This document shows positions 53,716 to 64,000 of a stretch of DNA of 64,000 nucleotides, piece by piece; within the stretch, counting starts at the first letter, position 1, and each line of letters begins with the position of its first letter. The notes beneath the pieces were generated by a model that did no database searches, had not been told where the DNA came from, and was given only the letters and a program-made list of their open reading frames with translations. The position numbers and the translations under genes are program-made. Origin of the DNA: Allacma fusca (Eukaryota; Arthropoda; Collembola; Symphypleona; Sminthuridae); NCBI GenBank assembly GCA_947179485.1, contig OX359249.1, positions 9,486,001-9,550,000 of the forward strand. Reading direction: 5' to 3'.

Positions 53716-56043
53716 TCAAATTAGGCAAATTGATGATGTCAAGACTCGTGCCTCATCCTGACAGCTGTATGATATCAACTTGGTAATTATATCTTCTATA
53801 GTGCTGATACGGTTGTTTTTGTTTGGTGATAACTCCAAGCAAGGTTCCCAGTTTTTTCCCTTGTCATCCTGCCATGAGTGTAAACAAAATGAGTTAATCC
53901 TTTTGTTCCTTCAACCACTCAAAGGGTTTGGGGAAACCGCTTGAGTATCCCATTATCCCATATCCAAGTTTTAATTCATTAAATTAAATTTTTTGAAATT
54001 AAATTGTCAAAAAGATTAACCTAATCACCACGTCAGATCTCTACAGACATGTGAAATCTTTTCCCGTATCCTTTTCCGCTTTCAAGTATATATATAATTA
54101 CTTACCCGGGAGTAACCCATACCCTTGACAAACACTCGCTCATCACACTCACTGTAAAAAAATTACATACTATTTATCTCTTAAGAATAGCAAAATAATC
54201 AAATTGATGCCAAAACATGTGTCATGTAATCAAATACAATTTGCATTTGTGCAACTGCTGCTTTAGCATTTCTTCAGTAAGGGTAAAAGAGATACGTTGA
54301 GAAAAGAAAATATTTCGAGTCAAGCCAAGAGTGTGTGCATAGCATTAAAAGAGGAAGTTAACACACATGATAGGATATAAGAAGTAAATAACATCTAAGT
54401 AACATACATGTATTGAAGTATATAATATATAACACCAATTTTATAAGGCAGTATTCTCCTATCACAATTTGCAACTTCGACACAATGATACAACATGTGT
54501 AACTTTATTGAGGAAAGAGGAAACAATATGGTGAATAAAGAAATACATTCGATTAAATAAAGGCACGTCAGTAAAAAACATTTAAGAGCTAATCCTCTAC
54601 TGGATGTGCCTATCGCCAGTGAAGAGGCAAAATAGACTAGCTGTTTTAGCAATTAAAAGTAAAATGAACTAGATGCATCTTAAATTAAAATTACAAAGCA
54701 ACTACAAGACACAAGGATATTCAGTGAAAGCAAAAACATCTACACTAATTGTAAGAGAATAAATTCTAAATGTGAAATGACGTGCAAACAAATTTGTAAA
54801 TGTAAAATCAATTCGTAAGTGTATTCAAACTTGACACCACAATGAACCAGGCGCAATTCATTTTGAATGCAAAATGGGTCAGGTACAATTTATAATAAAA
54901 GCAAAATAGGCCAGGCGCAAATTTATCCTGAAAGCAAAATGGGTCAGGTACAATTTACCCTGAAAGAAAAACGGACCAAATGTAATTTATCCTAAAAGCA
55001 AAAAGGTTCGAATACAATTTATCCTAAAAGTAAACATGTTCGAATGCAATTTATCCTAAAAGCAAAACGAACCACTTTACACTTACTCTTAGTTCATTTT
55101 GCTGTCGGTCAAAATATCATGCACAATCATAGCCCATTTTACTTTGAAGGAAAAATACTTCCATTAAGTTTCATTCTATTTTGCCACCTGACAAGGAGGA
55201 GCATCATCTCCACCAAAAAGGGTGGCTTTAAAAAGTGTATTGTACTGTACACAATAAGGAAGCTTCAATTTCCGAAAACTGAAAGAAGTTCAAGACACCC
55301 AGAAGTAAAAAAAAAAGGTTTTTCCTTCCCTCCTAATTGTGAATGCCCACAGACAAACACACAAAGATTAAACCAAGATACAAGATCCATCTTATAAACA
55401 AACAAGAGAAGACAATGGAATGAAGTGACGCTTGAGAGGACCACATGTGTAGAATATCTACAGTCTACTCCCCCTATGCCAGAAGTCGCCCTTACAAAAG
55501 AATTTCCTCTGTAGGAGGAACATTATTTGAAGATATTTCCATTTAAAAAATATGACTAATTTTTTTTTTTACTAATTTCCCACCACAGTAAAAATTGGAT
55601 GTTCTGAGGGGCGCTGGGAAAGAGCAAGTGTACGGCTAGAGCTTATGCTCATTGGGAGTTCCAATACTGTTGCTATACAATGCTCATGTACAGAGAGTGG
55701 AAGGCAGGCTATGAAGAGCGGGCGGGTGAAGGCACACGGGTGCAGCAAAACAAAAATCAGCTGATTGCCAGCTGATTGCGTTGTAAGCTCAGAGAAGAAA
55801 TATGGGACAACACAAAAGTGTACACAGAGAGGGAGAGAGAACTTGATCAACATTCATTCAACATATTATATTATGCTTCTACTTTATATACGTTAACTGT
55901 ACGCACACACACACACACACACATACACAGTCACACACACACAACACACAGGCCTCACAAATGAGTTAACCATTAAAATACTTACGACGAGAATAGTGAT
56001 AAAATGCTCAGTTCAGTATACGTAATAGTGATTCGTTTACATA
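53716..56043 (-). CDS. Unrecognised minus-strand gene, 3' exons only
   Basis: Three exons fit together in phase: 56043-55986 (weakest), 54151-54106 and the terminal exon 53868-53716 with stop TGA. Splice sites are TTTCAG, GTC|GTAAGT, TTTTTACAG, CGG|GTAAGTA and ATGGCAG. The joined reading is about 83 residues; segments include ITYTELSILSLF, ECDERVFVKGMGYSR, KGKNWEPCLELSPNKNN and IEDIITKLISYSCQDEARVL. I do not recognise the protein. Coding character is suggested by matching phases and protein-like composition; upstream exons were not found. The intron between the first two exons holds a minisatellite and a CA microsatellite. Confidence 0.4.
54845..55075. repeat. Degenerate tandem repeat of about 33-36 bp
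   Basis: About seven units of the type GCAAAATGGGTCAGGTACAA + TTTATCCTGAAA, increasingly diverged towards the right (...AAGGTTCGAATACAATTTATCC). It lies in an intron of the unrecognised minus-strand gene. No function inferred. Confidence 0.75.
55903..55952. repeat. CA microsatellite
   Basis: An imperfect (CA)n run with about ten pure units followed by interrupted ones. Simple sequence, likely length-variable. Confidence 0.9.
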
Positions 56044-56856
56044 CTGAAATAGTTCGTCAAACTGACTTATTACGACGTGGAAATTATTTTTCACAATATA
56101 GTTAACGCAGTAATATACAGTTAATACATGACTTTTGAGATTCCTGGAGCTTCAGCCTGTGTTGCATCATTTTTTGTACAGTAGTCATAATTGTAAGTCT
56201 GTCCTTTATTTTGTGTACAGTCAGGATTTTGTGGAATTATTACATCTGTATGGATACATTATGGAATTATCAGTACCTATCATCCCTATTGATTACAAAG
56301 ATCATTGATTAGTAGGGAGATCATGGGTTAGAATAAATTGTCAGTTTTTATAATTTTGTGGATCTGTTCTATTCTTCTGCAGAATAACTGAAGGGAAAAA
56401 AACGCTCAATGTGTGAACGGTCCATTGGAGGATAAAGGATTTATTATTGTACGAGACTGGATCCTATTATATTATTGTATACTTCAATATTTTTTTTTAT
56501 GATCGCGGGATTACAAAATAATTCACCTGAATGTTGATTGGATTTTGTGTTGAAGGAGATCTAGATTGATTTTGTGTTTTGAATTTATTATTGTTTTTTT
56601 TTTGTTGTGTGTAAATGTAAAATATTGAAGACTCCTTTGAGATATTGTACTTATGTTTGAAATATTTAATGTACAGTTTCTTTACGAATATTGGAGCATT
56701 GTAAGTAGAGAAACAGAGATTGCCAGGAGTTATTGTAGTTTGGGGGGGAGTTAGATTTTAGAATATTTCGATGTCAGAAGTATCTAGTCCGGATAAGTGT
56801 CGTCACTAACCCTTGAGTCTCTGTCTGAAATTGTCAAAGCAGTGGTGGATTTGAAG
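56044..56856. other. Upstream region of BCAS3 copy B
   Basis: AT-rich, presumably the copy B promoter and 5' UTR. An in-frame GTG at 56797 extends the first exon's frame, but it is not an ATG and copy A starts at the equivalent of 56857. No other feature was seen. Confidence 0.5.
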
Positions 56857-59800
56857 ATGTCAGCGGATAGTCTGAAGAAAGGGCCTGCTCCTAAGGGCAG
56901 TCCTGGTCTGGTTATTCGACCACATTCAGTGACAGATAAAACTTTCATGGAGAGTGTAGCTGGTCTGATTAATGAAGTTGGTCTGGTGTCTCAGGTATGT
57001 TCTGTGACGTAGATATTTTTTGTGTATATATATCTATATATATATATATATATTTATTTATATAGATTTGATGAACCTATGTTTGAATTACGTTCGATGG
57101 GGTCATTTTTGAGAAGGGATTGTTTGTTGTATTGTGGATGTATTTGCGTAGTGTGAATTAATAAACGATGGTGTCTATAGATTGATGTGTAAGGATGTTT
57201 ATGTTTTCGTTTGTGCCACTACGTATGAGTGTCACCAGCCAGCCAAGTGAAAGATGAGAATAATAACTAGAGGGAATAAGAAATATGAAGGATAGTATTG
57301 AATAAGCGTATGGTAAATGGCAGGAGCTAACAAGAGAGTTGAAAAAAGTTATTTGTCTGGAATGGTTTTCTGTTCGGTATTAAATATTCGGTACTCATTA
57401 GATGGGTTCGAAAGCTGTTTCGTTGGGACTAGTACTGTAGGTTGTTCCAGTTTTTGTGATACTTTTGTAGTTTCATAATAGTAAAACTAGAACAAACGAG
57501 TTTCGAGATAATTAACAATCGAACGATATAATAAGATCACAAACGACAAACGAAACAAAGTGGCACTCCCATCGCAAGTAAACTATGCAGCTGCAGTGGT
57601 AGCAACGACAGCAAGCCATTGAAATATTCTTTGTAATAGTTCTTCTGTCACACAAGCTTTGCCAAAATAAATGACTTACAACAATATATTGTTAGGTCTG
57701 TCTTGGGAATATTTTTCTTGTTTGTGAAATAAGAAAACCGCTTGGTGCATTGCAAATCGCAACAATTGTTTATACAGTATATGCTTTCAGTTCATATTTA
57801 CATGTAAGCATTTTAGTAAGTACCATCCTCCTCATTGATGGACCTAGGTTGCGAAGATATGGGAATGCTGCAGAAATGATGGTTTGGTTAAGTTCAAGTC
57901 TATATAAATATATTTGATGTTGTATGTAGCCTCATAACAGCAATGAAGACAAGGAGAACAAAGTACTGTGGACAAGAATTGAAAACAACCAAAATTATGA
58001 TCTCAAGCGCATGCTGGATGACCGAGGAGATGTAACTAAACAGCACCATTCCTCGTTGATAGTAACGCTGGGCTATCCTTCCGGAGTTCAAATGTGGGCT
58101 ATCCCTGCGAATGGGGATGCACAAGAGATTTTGTCGTGGAGGCGTATGGGTGTTAGAATATTCCAGTTGTTACCTACTCCAAGTGATTTTGAAAAGGATC
58201 GTCATAGAGCTTCACGTCCAGCCGTAGCATTATGTGAAAGTTCTGGCGCAAGTAGCAGTACAAATAATCTTACGTTTATGTCTTTGAGAACAGGCGATGT
58301 ACTAAAGACCTCCAAATTTTCTCATCCCATTTGTGATATATTAACCAATTCCGATTCGTTGCTGATTTCATTTCTCGACAAAATTATAGTGATTGATGTC
58401 TTCACGTTCGACGTGAAAGTGACTATCATAACATCTGAGTACAGTCTAGGGAGTCCTGGGATAAGTCCCGTTGCCCTAGGTTCTTCCTGGCTGGCCTTTG
58501 CTGACCGGAAATTATACTCTTCAATCCAGTCAACTGGAGGGGTCGAGCCTGCTGGCACCCCTTCCTACACTGCCACTGTACTTTATGCTGCCAAGAGTTT
58601 GACGAAGGGATTGAAAGGCCTGGGAGAAACGGTGGCAAATAGCATCTCAGGTCATCGGATGCCTCCGAACCCAGATACGCAAGCGAGTGCTGAGCCGGAG
58701 CCTGGTGTGGTTACTGTTGTTAATTTGACTGAACTGAAAAGTGGAGAATTCTCGCTGAATGAATTGTGTTGTGCCAATGGATCGTCTCAGTCACCAATTA
58801 TCGCTCATTTTGTGGCCCATCTGCAACATCCCGTGTTAGCTATGAGTTTTGATCCCTCGGGACTTCTCCTGGTGACAGCAGACAAGGGAGGACATGATTT
58901 CCACGTATTCCGAATCCACCCACACCCGTGGGGCTCATCAATGGGAGCCGTTCATCATTTGTATGTTCTTCACAGGGGAGACACCGGGGCCAAAGTGCAA
59001 GACATATCATTTGCTCCTGACTCCAGATGGGTGGCCGTGAGTACGAAACGTGGCACTACGCATATTTTCCCCATCACTCCTTATGGCGGAGCCATCAGTG
59101 TCCGCACCCACACCTCCAACCGAGTAGTGAACAGGCTGAGTCGATTTCACAAGACGGCTGGACTGGACGACAGCCCCGTATCAGGTCGTCACAGTCCGGT
59201 GATGTCCTCTTACAATACAGGGTCCGTGGCTGGAGGAAACGGGAAATCTGTAGATCAGTTCCATGTGGGATCTCCTTATCCCAATCCCCGTCTCCCACCC
59301 TTCCCACATCCCATAGTCGTTCCACCTCTAGCACAATTACGCCAAAGCTACGTTGGAGTTGCCTCATCGCCAAAAAGCTCCCCACCTTGTAGATCAAAAG
59401 GGCTTTTACCTGTGGATGAGAGAGTTCATGTCAACTCATTATTCGAAGTACCTCGTGGATGGCTCCTGAGCAACCCGGCGATAGTGCCTTCTTGTGATAA
59501 CCGGAGAAAGTCACCGATCGATGCCCTGTTTGTCCTGTCGTCACATGGGAATTTGGTTGAATACTCCCTGGAACCTCGCTCGCAGTCGGGTTAGAAATTT
59601 TAATGAATTCTTATTTTTGGATGATTTTCGTTTTTAGATGATGAGAATATAAATTCTTCGTAGGTACCCCGAAAGATAAGGTTTCAGACGACGCGCAAGT
59701 GGAGTTGTCAGTACATGCAGTAGCGCAATGGAACTTCACTCGACCTTCGTTTGCGAAGGATTTGCAACCTCCTCTCGGAGTTAATAATTTGGGGATTTTC

Positions 59801-60704
59801 TCCAATACTCTTTCGAATAATGTGAAATATAACTGTGAAAACAGTTATGATGGGGAAAATGAATGTATTCCTGAAGAAGAACACATGGACGAGAGATGGC
59901 TTTCTCAAGTAGAAATCACAACTCATTCGGGACCTCACAGAAGGCTTTGGATGGGACCACAGTTTACATTTAAAGTTTTCAATTCATCCGGGTAACACAT
60001 TTGGATATTTTTGTAGACACCAGAAATATTACAGGATAGTCAAATGCACAACCCATTAACTTTAAATTGCTAGATCCTCTAAAAGCCAAGGAACATGTGC
60101 GGGAATGGTTGACGTGGAAACTGTGGAAGTTAGTGTCAAGAACCGGCCTGCTAAATCAAACAGTGTAAATATGCCCGTGTCGTCTTCCATTCTTCCTGAA
60201 GTCATTGTGGGTAGTTCTGGAAGTAAGTACATTATTATCGTCGAGTAAATAATTCATCGAGATCAGTTGCTTTGGTGATCTTATTAATTTTATTTACGAC
60301 TACATTGTTCGATCACAGGTAGTATCGAGCAGTCTCCACGTCTGTTTGACCCATATTATGATGCAGAATCATGTACGGCTTCAAATGAATCCTTGATTAA
60401 GGAGAATCTGGCAGAAGCTATGATGGAAAATTGCAACGTTTCACGCGACATAGCGAAAGGTAGTTCTGCGTTTTGTTTTGCATAATAAGAATTGTTCGTT
60501 TCTGCATATAAAAATGCTTCGGATTTTGATCTAATGTACTAAGTGAATGCGAATTTTTGAAATGTAACAAATAAACTAGGTGGATGTCAGAGTCTTGGAA
60601 GTGCCGATGAGCTTAGTTCTAGTAGTTTTGACTCCGCCAGCCAAAATTCTATTGACGCTCCTCTTGTGCCCAATTTTTGCATGGATGTCGGATTTCCTGA
60701 TTGA
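56857..60704 (+). CDS. BCAS3: BCAS3/rudhira homologue, copy B
   Basis: Tandem paralogue of the gene at 46976. Exons: 56857-56994, 57930-59589, 59664-59991, 60074-60222, 60319-60459 and 60580-60704; phases agree and give 846 aa. Start MSADSLKKG matches copy A's MSADGLRKG. The intron positions are the same as in copy A, but intron 1 is 935 nt here against 93 nt there. The first part of exon 2 and all later exons differ clearly from copy A at the DNA level, while 58443-59580 is nearly identical. The open frame and good splice sites argue for a functional gene. What distinguishes the two copies in use is unknown. Confidence 0.9.
58443..59580 (+). repeat. Near-identical tract shared with BCAS3 copy A (copy B side)
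   Basis: Partner of 47711-48848. The mismatches I noted are at about 58531, 58787, 58949, 59240 and 59359; two more substitutions just after the tract (59581 and 59584) mark its right edge. Confidence 0.9.
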
Positions 60705-63700
60705 CGACTACTATCAAGCCTATATCGTTAAAATTTAGCTTAAAATCTGTGAGAAAGTTAATAGGTTGTGAATTAGGGTAAAGAGAGTAGACAGTAGTAA
60801 ATAATGCAGTTGTCTCCATTAAGATTACTGCTTGGCTGCAGTAATTAGTTCTTTGTAGTAAATACTACTACTACAATGATTACGTGATTTGGAGTGTTGA
60901 TAGCGTTTTTAGTACTTTCTTGCTTTCCCATTCCTTAAACCTGTTATATAACCGCATGTTGTATGAATGTTTCTAATGCGTTCAGCACAACGTTTTGAGC
61001 TCAATATAATTTCCAAATGTGCAGTTCGTTTGTTATTATTGATATGTGAAATGTTTGTTTGGATCTGTAGGATTTACGTCGTTTAGGAAGCCCAAAAAGT
61101 AAGTAAGTTTATTGCAACCCCATTTCGCCGTTTAAGGAATTTGAAATACAAGCCAGAAGTTTTAAAACCTTCTATATACATATGTAGAAATACATGCTTT
61201 GTAATAAGAAATATTGAGAAAAAGCAAAGCCTGTAATCTGTTACATGCATAAACTATTGAGTCTGACTAAATATAGATTAGTTGATAATGTTATTCCTCT
61301 ACGAATTTCTTCTACTAGCAAGCATGCGTAATTAAGCATAGGAATTTTCACTTTTACAATAATCAATGTAGCTACATGTACGTTACGAATTACGATTACT
61401 ATAGGTACATGTTTTTGCGTTTTGTTTCAGTATGTTAGCATAAACCAGTCATACTGAAGAGCATAAATAACACAATACAATAAATTAGCAAATTACGCAG
61501 TTATTATTATGTACTAGTTGACAGTACTATTTACGAGCTATTATGGTTTTGTGATGGTGTTTTGAGTTAAGTATGATGCTTCATTGATCACTTCTTCCAG
61601 CTATTTATCAAAGCTTGTGTGTGATTAGAAGTAAAACAATACTTCCTCAAACAAAGCTTTAAAAAATTCTCTAAAGATTTATGTATTTATCGAGTACCAG
61701 AAAATAATTCAAGTCGGCTTTCTAGATTTTGTTTTTAGCTTTAAAATGGCAAAAAATTGTATTATATGTAATATTTTTATTTTATTCATTTGTGGCATAA
61801 AATTATAGAGCTGGGTATATTCTTTAAGTAGAAACCTACTGATCCACAACCCACAACACGGTATTTCCGGAATTACCCATTGTGGGAACTGTATCTTCAA
61901 ATTATTGGGATACACTAACAAAAGAGTTGAGGATGTTAGTATCTTCGTGAACGTAGTATGTAACGTATTCTGATAATATAAGTTTAATCATTATGAGCTT
62001 TGATCATAGCGGGAGTGTCATATAGTTCACCGAGAGAAGTTATAAACTTACCATCTGAAAAATACTAATATTGTTTCTTCTTTTCAAGTCAATTTGTTAT
62101 TCATTATTCTTCTATTTTATTAGATATGATGAATACGAGCAAGCGGTTTCAAAGCGGAATATTTTTAGGAGAGGCCGCATTTTATTTTGAAAATACTAAA
62201 GATATGTATACACATGTAAGCTGACAATTTAATCGATAGTTTATGGGAAAATTTCCATCTAAATGGGTGCTCATTTGCATTACATTGGGATTTGTGCCTT
62301 TGTAGTCATTATTTTATAATAATTGTTGTTCCTGCAAGTTTTTTTACTAAATATGTAAATGTATAAAATTCTGTTAGAATACTTGGCGGTCTTTCATTGT
62401 ACCCACTAATCGTACATGCATTAGGTGATTATATGCTGCTCCTGAATGTAAAATTGCCGATCATGGTAATCATGTGTAGTTTGACCCTTTGTCAAACCCA
62501 ATTTTAGGGTACTGCTGAGAATCCAAAAAAACTAAATATCGGTACTTACTAATCTAAATCTTTTATATTCTTGCCAATAAACAGTAATTATTCAAAATTT
62601 TATCGAGGATCAAAACAGGTGGAAAGTGATAATAATAATTATTTTCCTAAGTTGTGTATAGCCAAAAGCTAGACATTATGGGTGATTCGGTAATGATTAT
62701 TATACAAACCGTTATGCAATAAACTGTGACTTTGCTTTTCGAAATACTGTCTTAATGTTTCCATCTGTTATAAGCAGTTCAGGGCGTACTCCAAGAATTC
62801 CGTAGTGCCCTTACTGCTGTTGTATGTATATTAAATATTCCAATAAAAGATACACTGCTAATAGTTAACCGCTATATTTTAGTAACAGGCTCCTTTAATA
62901 TTTTTCTCAACAAAAACATTCCAAAGGCTAAAGTTCATTAAGTTGACAAGATTACAATCGTCGAACACATCGTCAACTACGAACTGGTTGGTAACTATTG
63001 CATACAACATAATTTTCGAATCAACATTTGACACGTTTTCATTCAATGGCAAGATAGTACTTCCCGTAGTAAACTGCAACATATTTAGCGTTTAGAGTTA
63101 TACTTATATATATATGATTAACAAAACAGAGGGTCAAATCAAAATTTTAAAGATTTCGTTAAGATTATTGCTATTGCTGTACACTTGCTGAAAATCGTCC
63201 TTTAAAGTAGCAGCTGAGATTCAAGCATTCTATAGTAGATGATCGAATAATAATAATTATAATTACAAATGCTATCTGTTGATGGCCACACAGAGTAGTT
63301 ATAATAAATTACAATTAACTGCATCTCACCATCCTACATACCACAATCAGTATTTATGTCGGTCTAAATTATAAACTCTTAGAGCAAAATGCGGGCATAA
63401 AGACCATTAAAGCTTTAATACCGTTAGGTTAAAATATGCAAGAACACAATCCTTTGTTTAAAAGCAACACCGAAATCGTAAATCGCAACGATAAAGTTAA
63501 ATAAATTACAATTACATCTGATCAATGAAAAAATTGCAAACGTCCATAAAACAAGCGCCTCCATAATAAGAAAATATGGTGTGTCAATATATTATTCTTC
63601 GATTAAGCATGTTATTTTCAACCATTTTATATTCAATATAACTAGAAGGTGCCAGGTTTCAATGAGAGGTTATTTCTAAAGGCTAGTTAACGTCAATGAG

Positions 63701-64000
63701 GACAAAAACTTCACGGTATCCATACCCCTTAAATTCTCTCTGATAGTCAGCATAACATAAAATTACAAGGATTGGGAGCTACCTCTAGCATTCAAAAAAC
63801 GGGAATAAATACAATGAAGTCCAGTAGTTCAAAAAGGACCTTAGAGTGATCATTAAAACCGACCCAGGATGACCTGATTCAAAGAGTTACGAGCCAGCCA
63901 CGTAGACCGTAGATATACAGTAGGTGTGCTAAGGGTAGCTATAACGTACGTATTGTTAGAGCTGCACTTATAGTAAAATCATACAAAGAACAAGCTGCCT
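60705..64000. other. Gene-poor interval to the window end
   Basis: AT-rich. It holds the copy B 3' UTR. One possible terminal exon lies on the minus strand at 63073-62879 (acceptor GTTGCAG, 64 codons then TAA, reading FTTGSTILPLNENV...), too weak to call as a gene. Nothing else was recognised. Confidence 0.45.

Noticed and set aside
54845..55075. CRISPR-like spacing of direct repeats
   Set aside because: Units are degenerate and contiguous without unique spacers, in an animal genome; this is a minisatellite.
56797..56856. N-terminal extension of BCAS3 copy B by 20 codons
   Set aside because: It begins with GTG, not ATG, and copy A starts at the position equivalent to 56857.
58443..59580. 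BCAS3 copy B as a processed or unprocessed pseudogene
   Set aside because: All exons keep frame and splice sites with total length divisible by three, so it looks functional. The near identity is local and fits conversion.

Overview
The window is animal nuclear DNA, AT-rich outside one block, with genes split by short GT-AG introns. The genes recognised from their translations are CLPB, PEX16, Twinkle (TWNK), IFT81, VPS28 and two BCAS3 (rudhira) paralogues. This set, with compact introns and a Ty3/gypsy-type element, suggests an invertebrate, probably an arthropod. A springtail is only a guess. I saw no rRNA or tRNA genes and no CRISPR array.

Layout: 1-466 is the 3' end of CLPB (+). 1188-2738 is PEX16 (+). 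3210-5991 is a helicase-only TWNK (-). 6886-11914 is IFT81 (-), with a 33-bp minisatellite in intron 1. 12345-41203 is one very large LTR retroelement on the minus strand. 42011-42694 is VPS28 (+). 46976-50675 and 56857-60704 are BCAS3 copies A and B (+), which share an almost identical 1,138-bp tract. Exons of an unrecognised minus-strand gene lie at 53716-56043. The rest is non-coding as far as I can tell.

The element is the main find. It is 28.9 kb long, with two 574-bp LTRs that I read as identical, TGTTAC...GTAACA ends and a 4-bp ATAT target duplication, so it looks recently inserted and intact. In its own direction it carries a 3.1-kb leader with a dispersed repeated motif, gag (2188 aa), pol (2371 aa), ORF3 (2189 aa), ORF4 (243 aa, membrane protein), a 2.8-kb 3' non-coding region and a polypurine tract. 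Gag and pol are joined by what looks like a -1 frameshift signal: GGGAAAC in the correct frame, a 7-nt spacer and a GGGGG/CCCCC hairpin. Pol has a spacer of about 650 aa between RNase H and integrase and a C-terminal extension of about 600 aa. Nested in the +1 frame of that extension are five consecutive small ATG-started ORFs (70, 80, 56, 81 and 87 aa), all predicted by eye to be coiled coils. The last ends in an ATGA overlap with a further 108-aa ORF, which in turn overlaps the start of ORF3.

The insertion lies in the short divergent interval between IFT81 and VPS28, so it pushed two head-to-head promoters about 29 kb apart. All calls come from reading the sequence; no database search or structure prediction was run.
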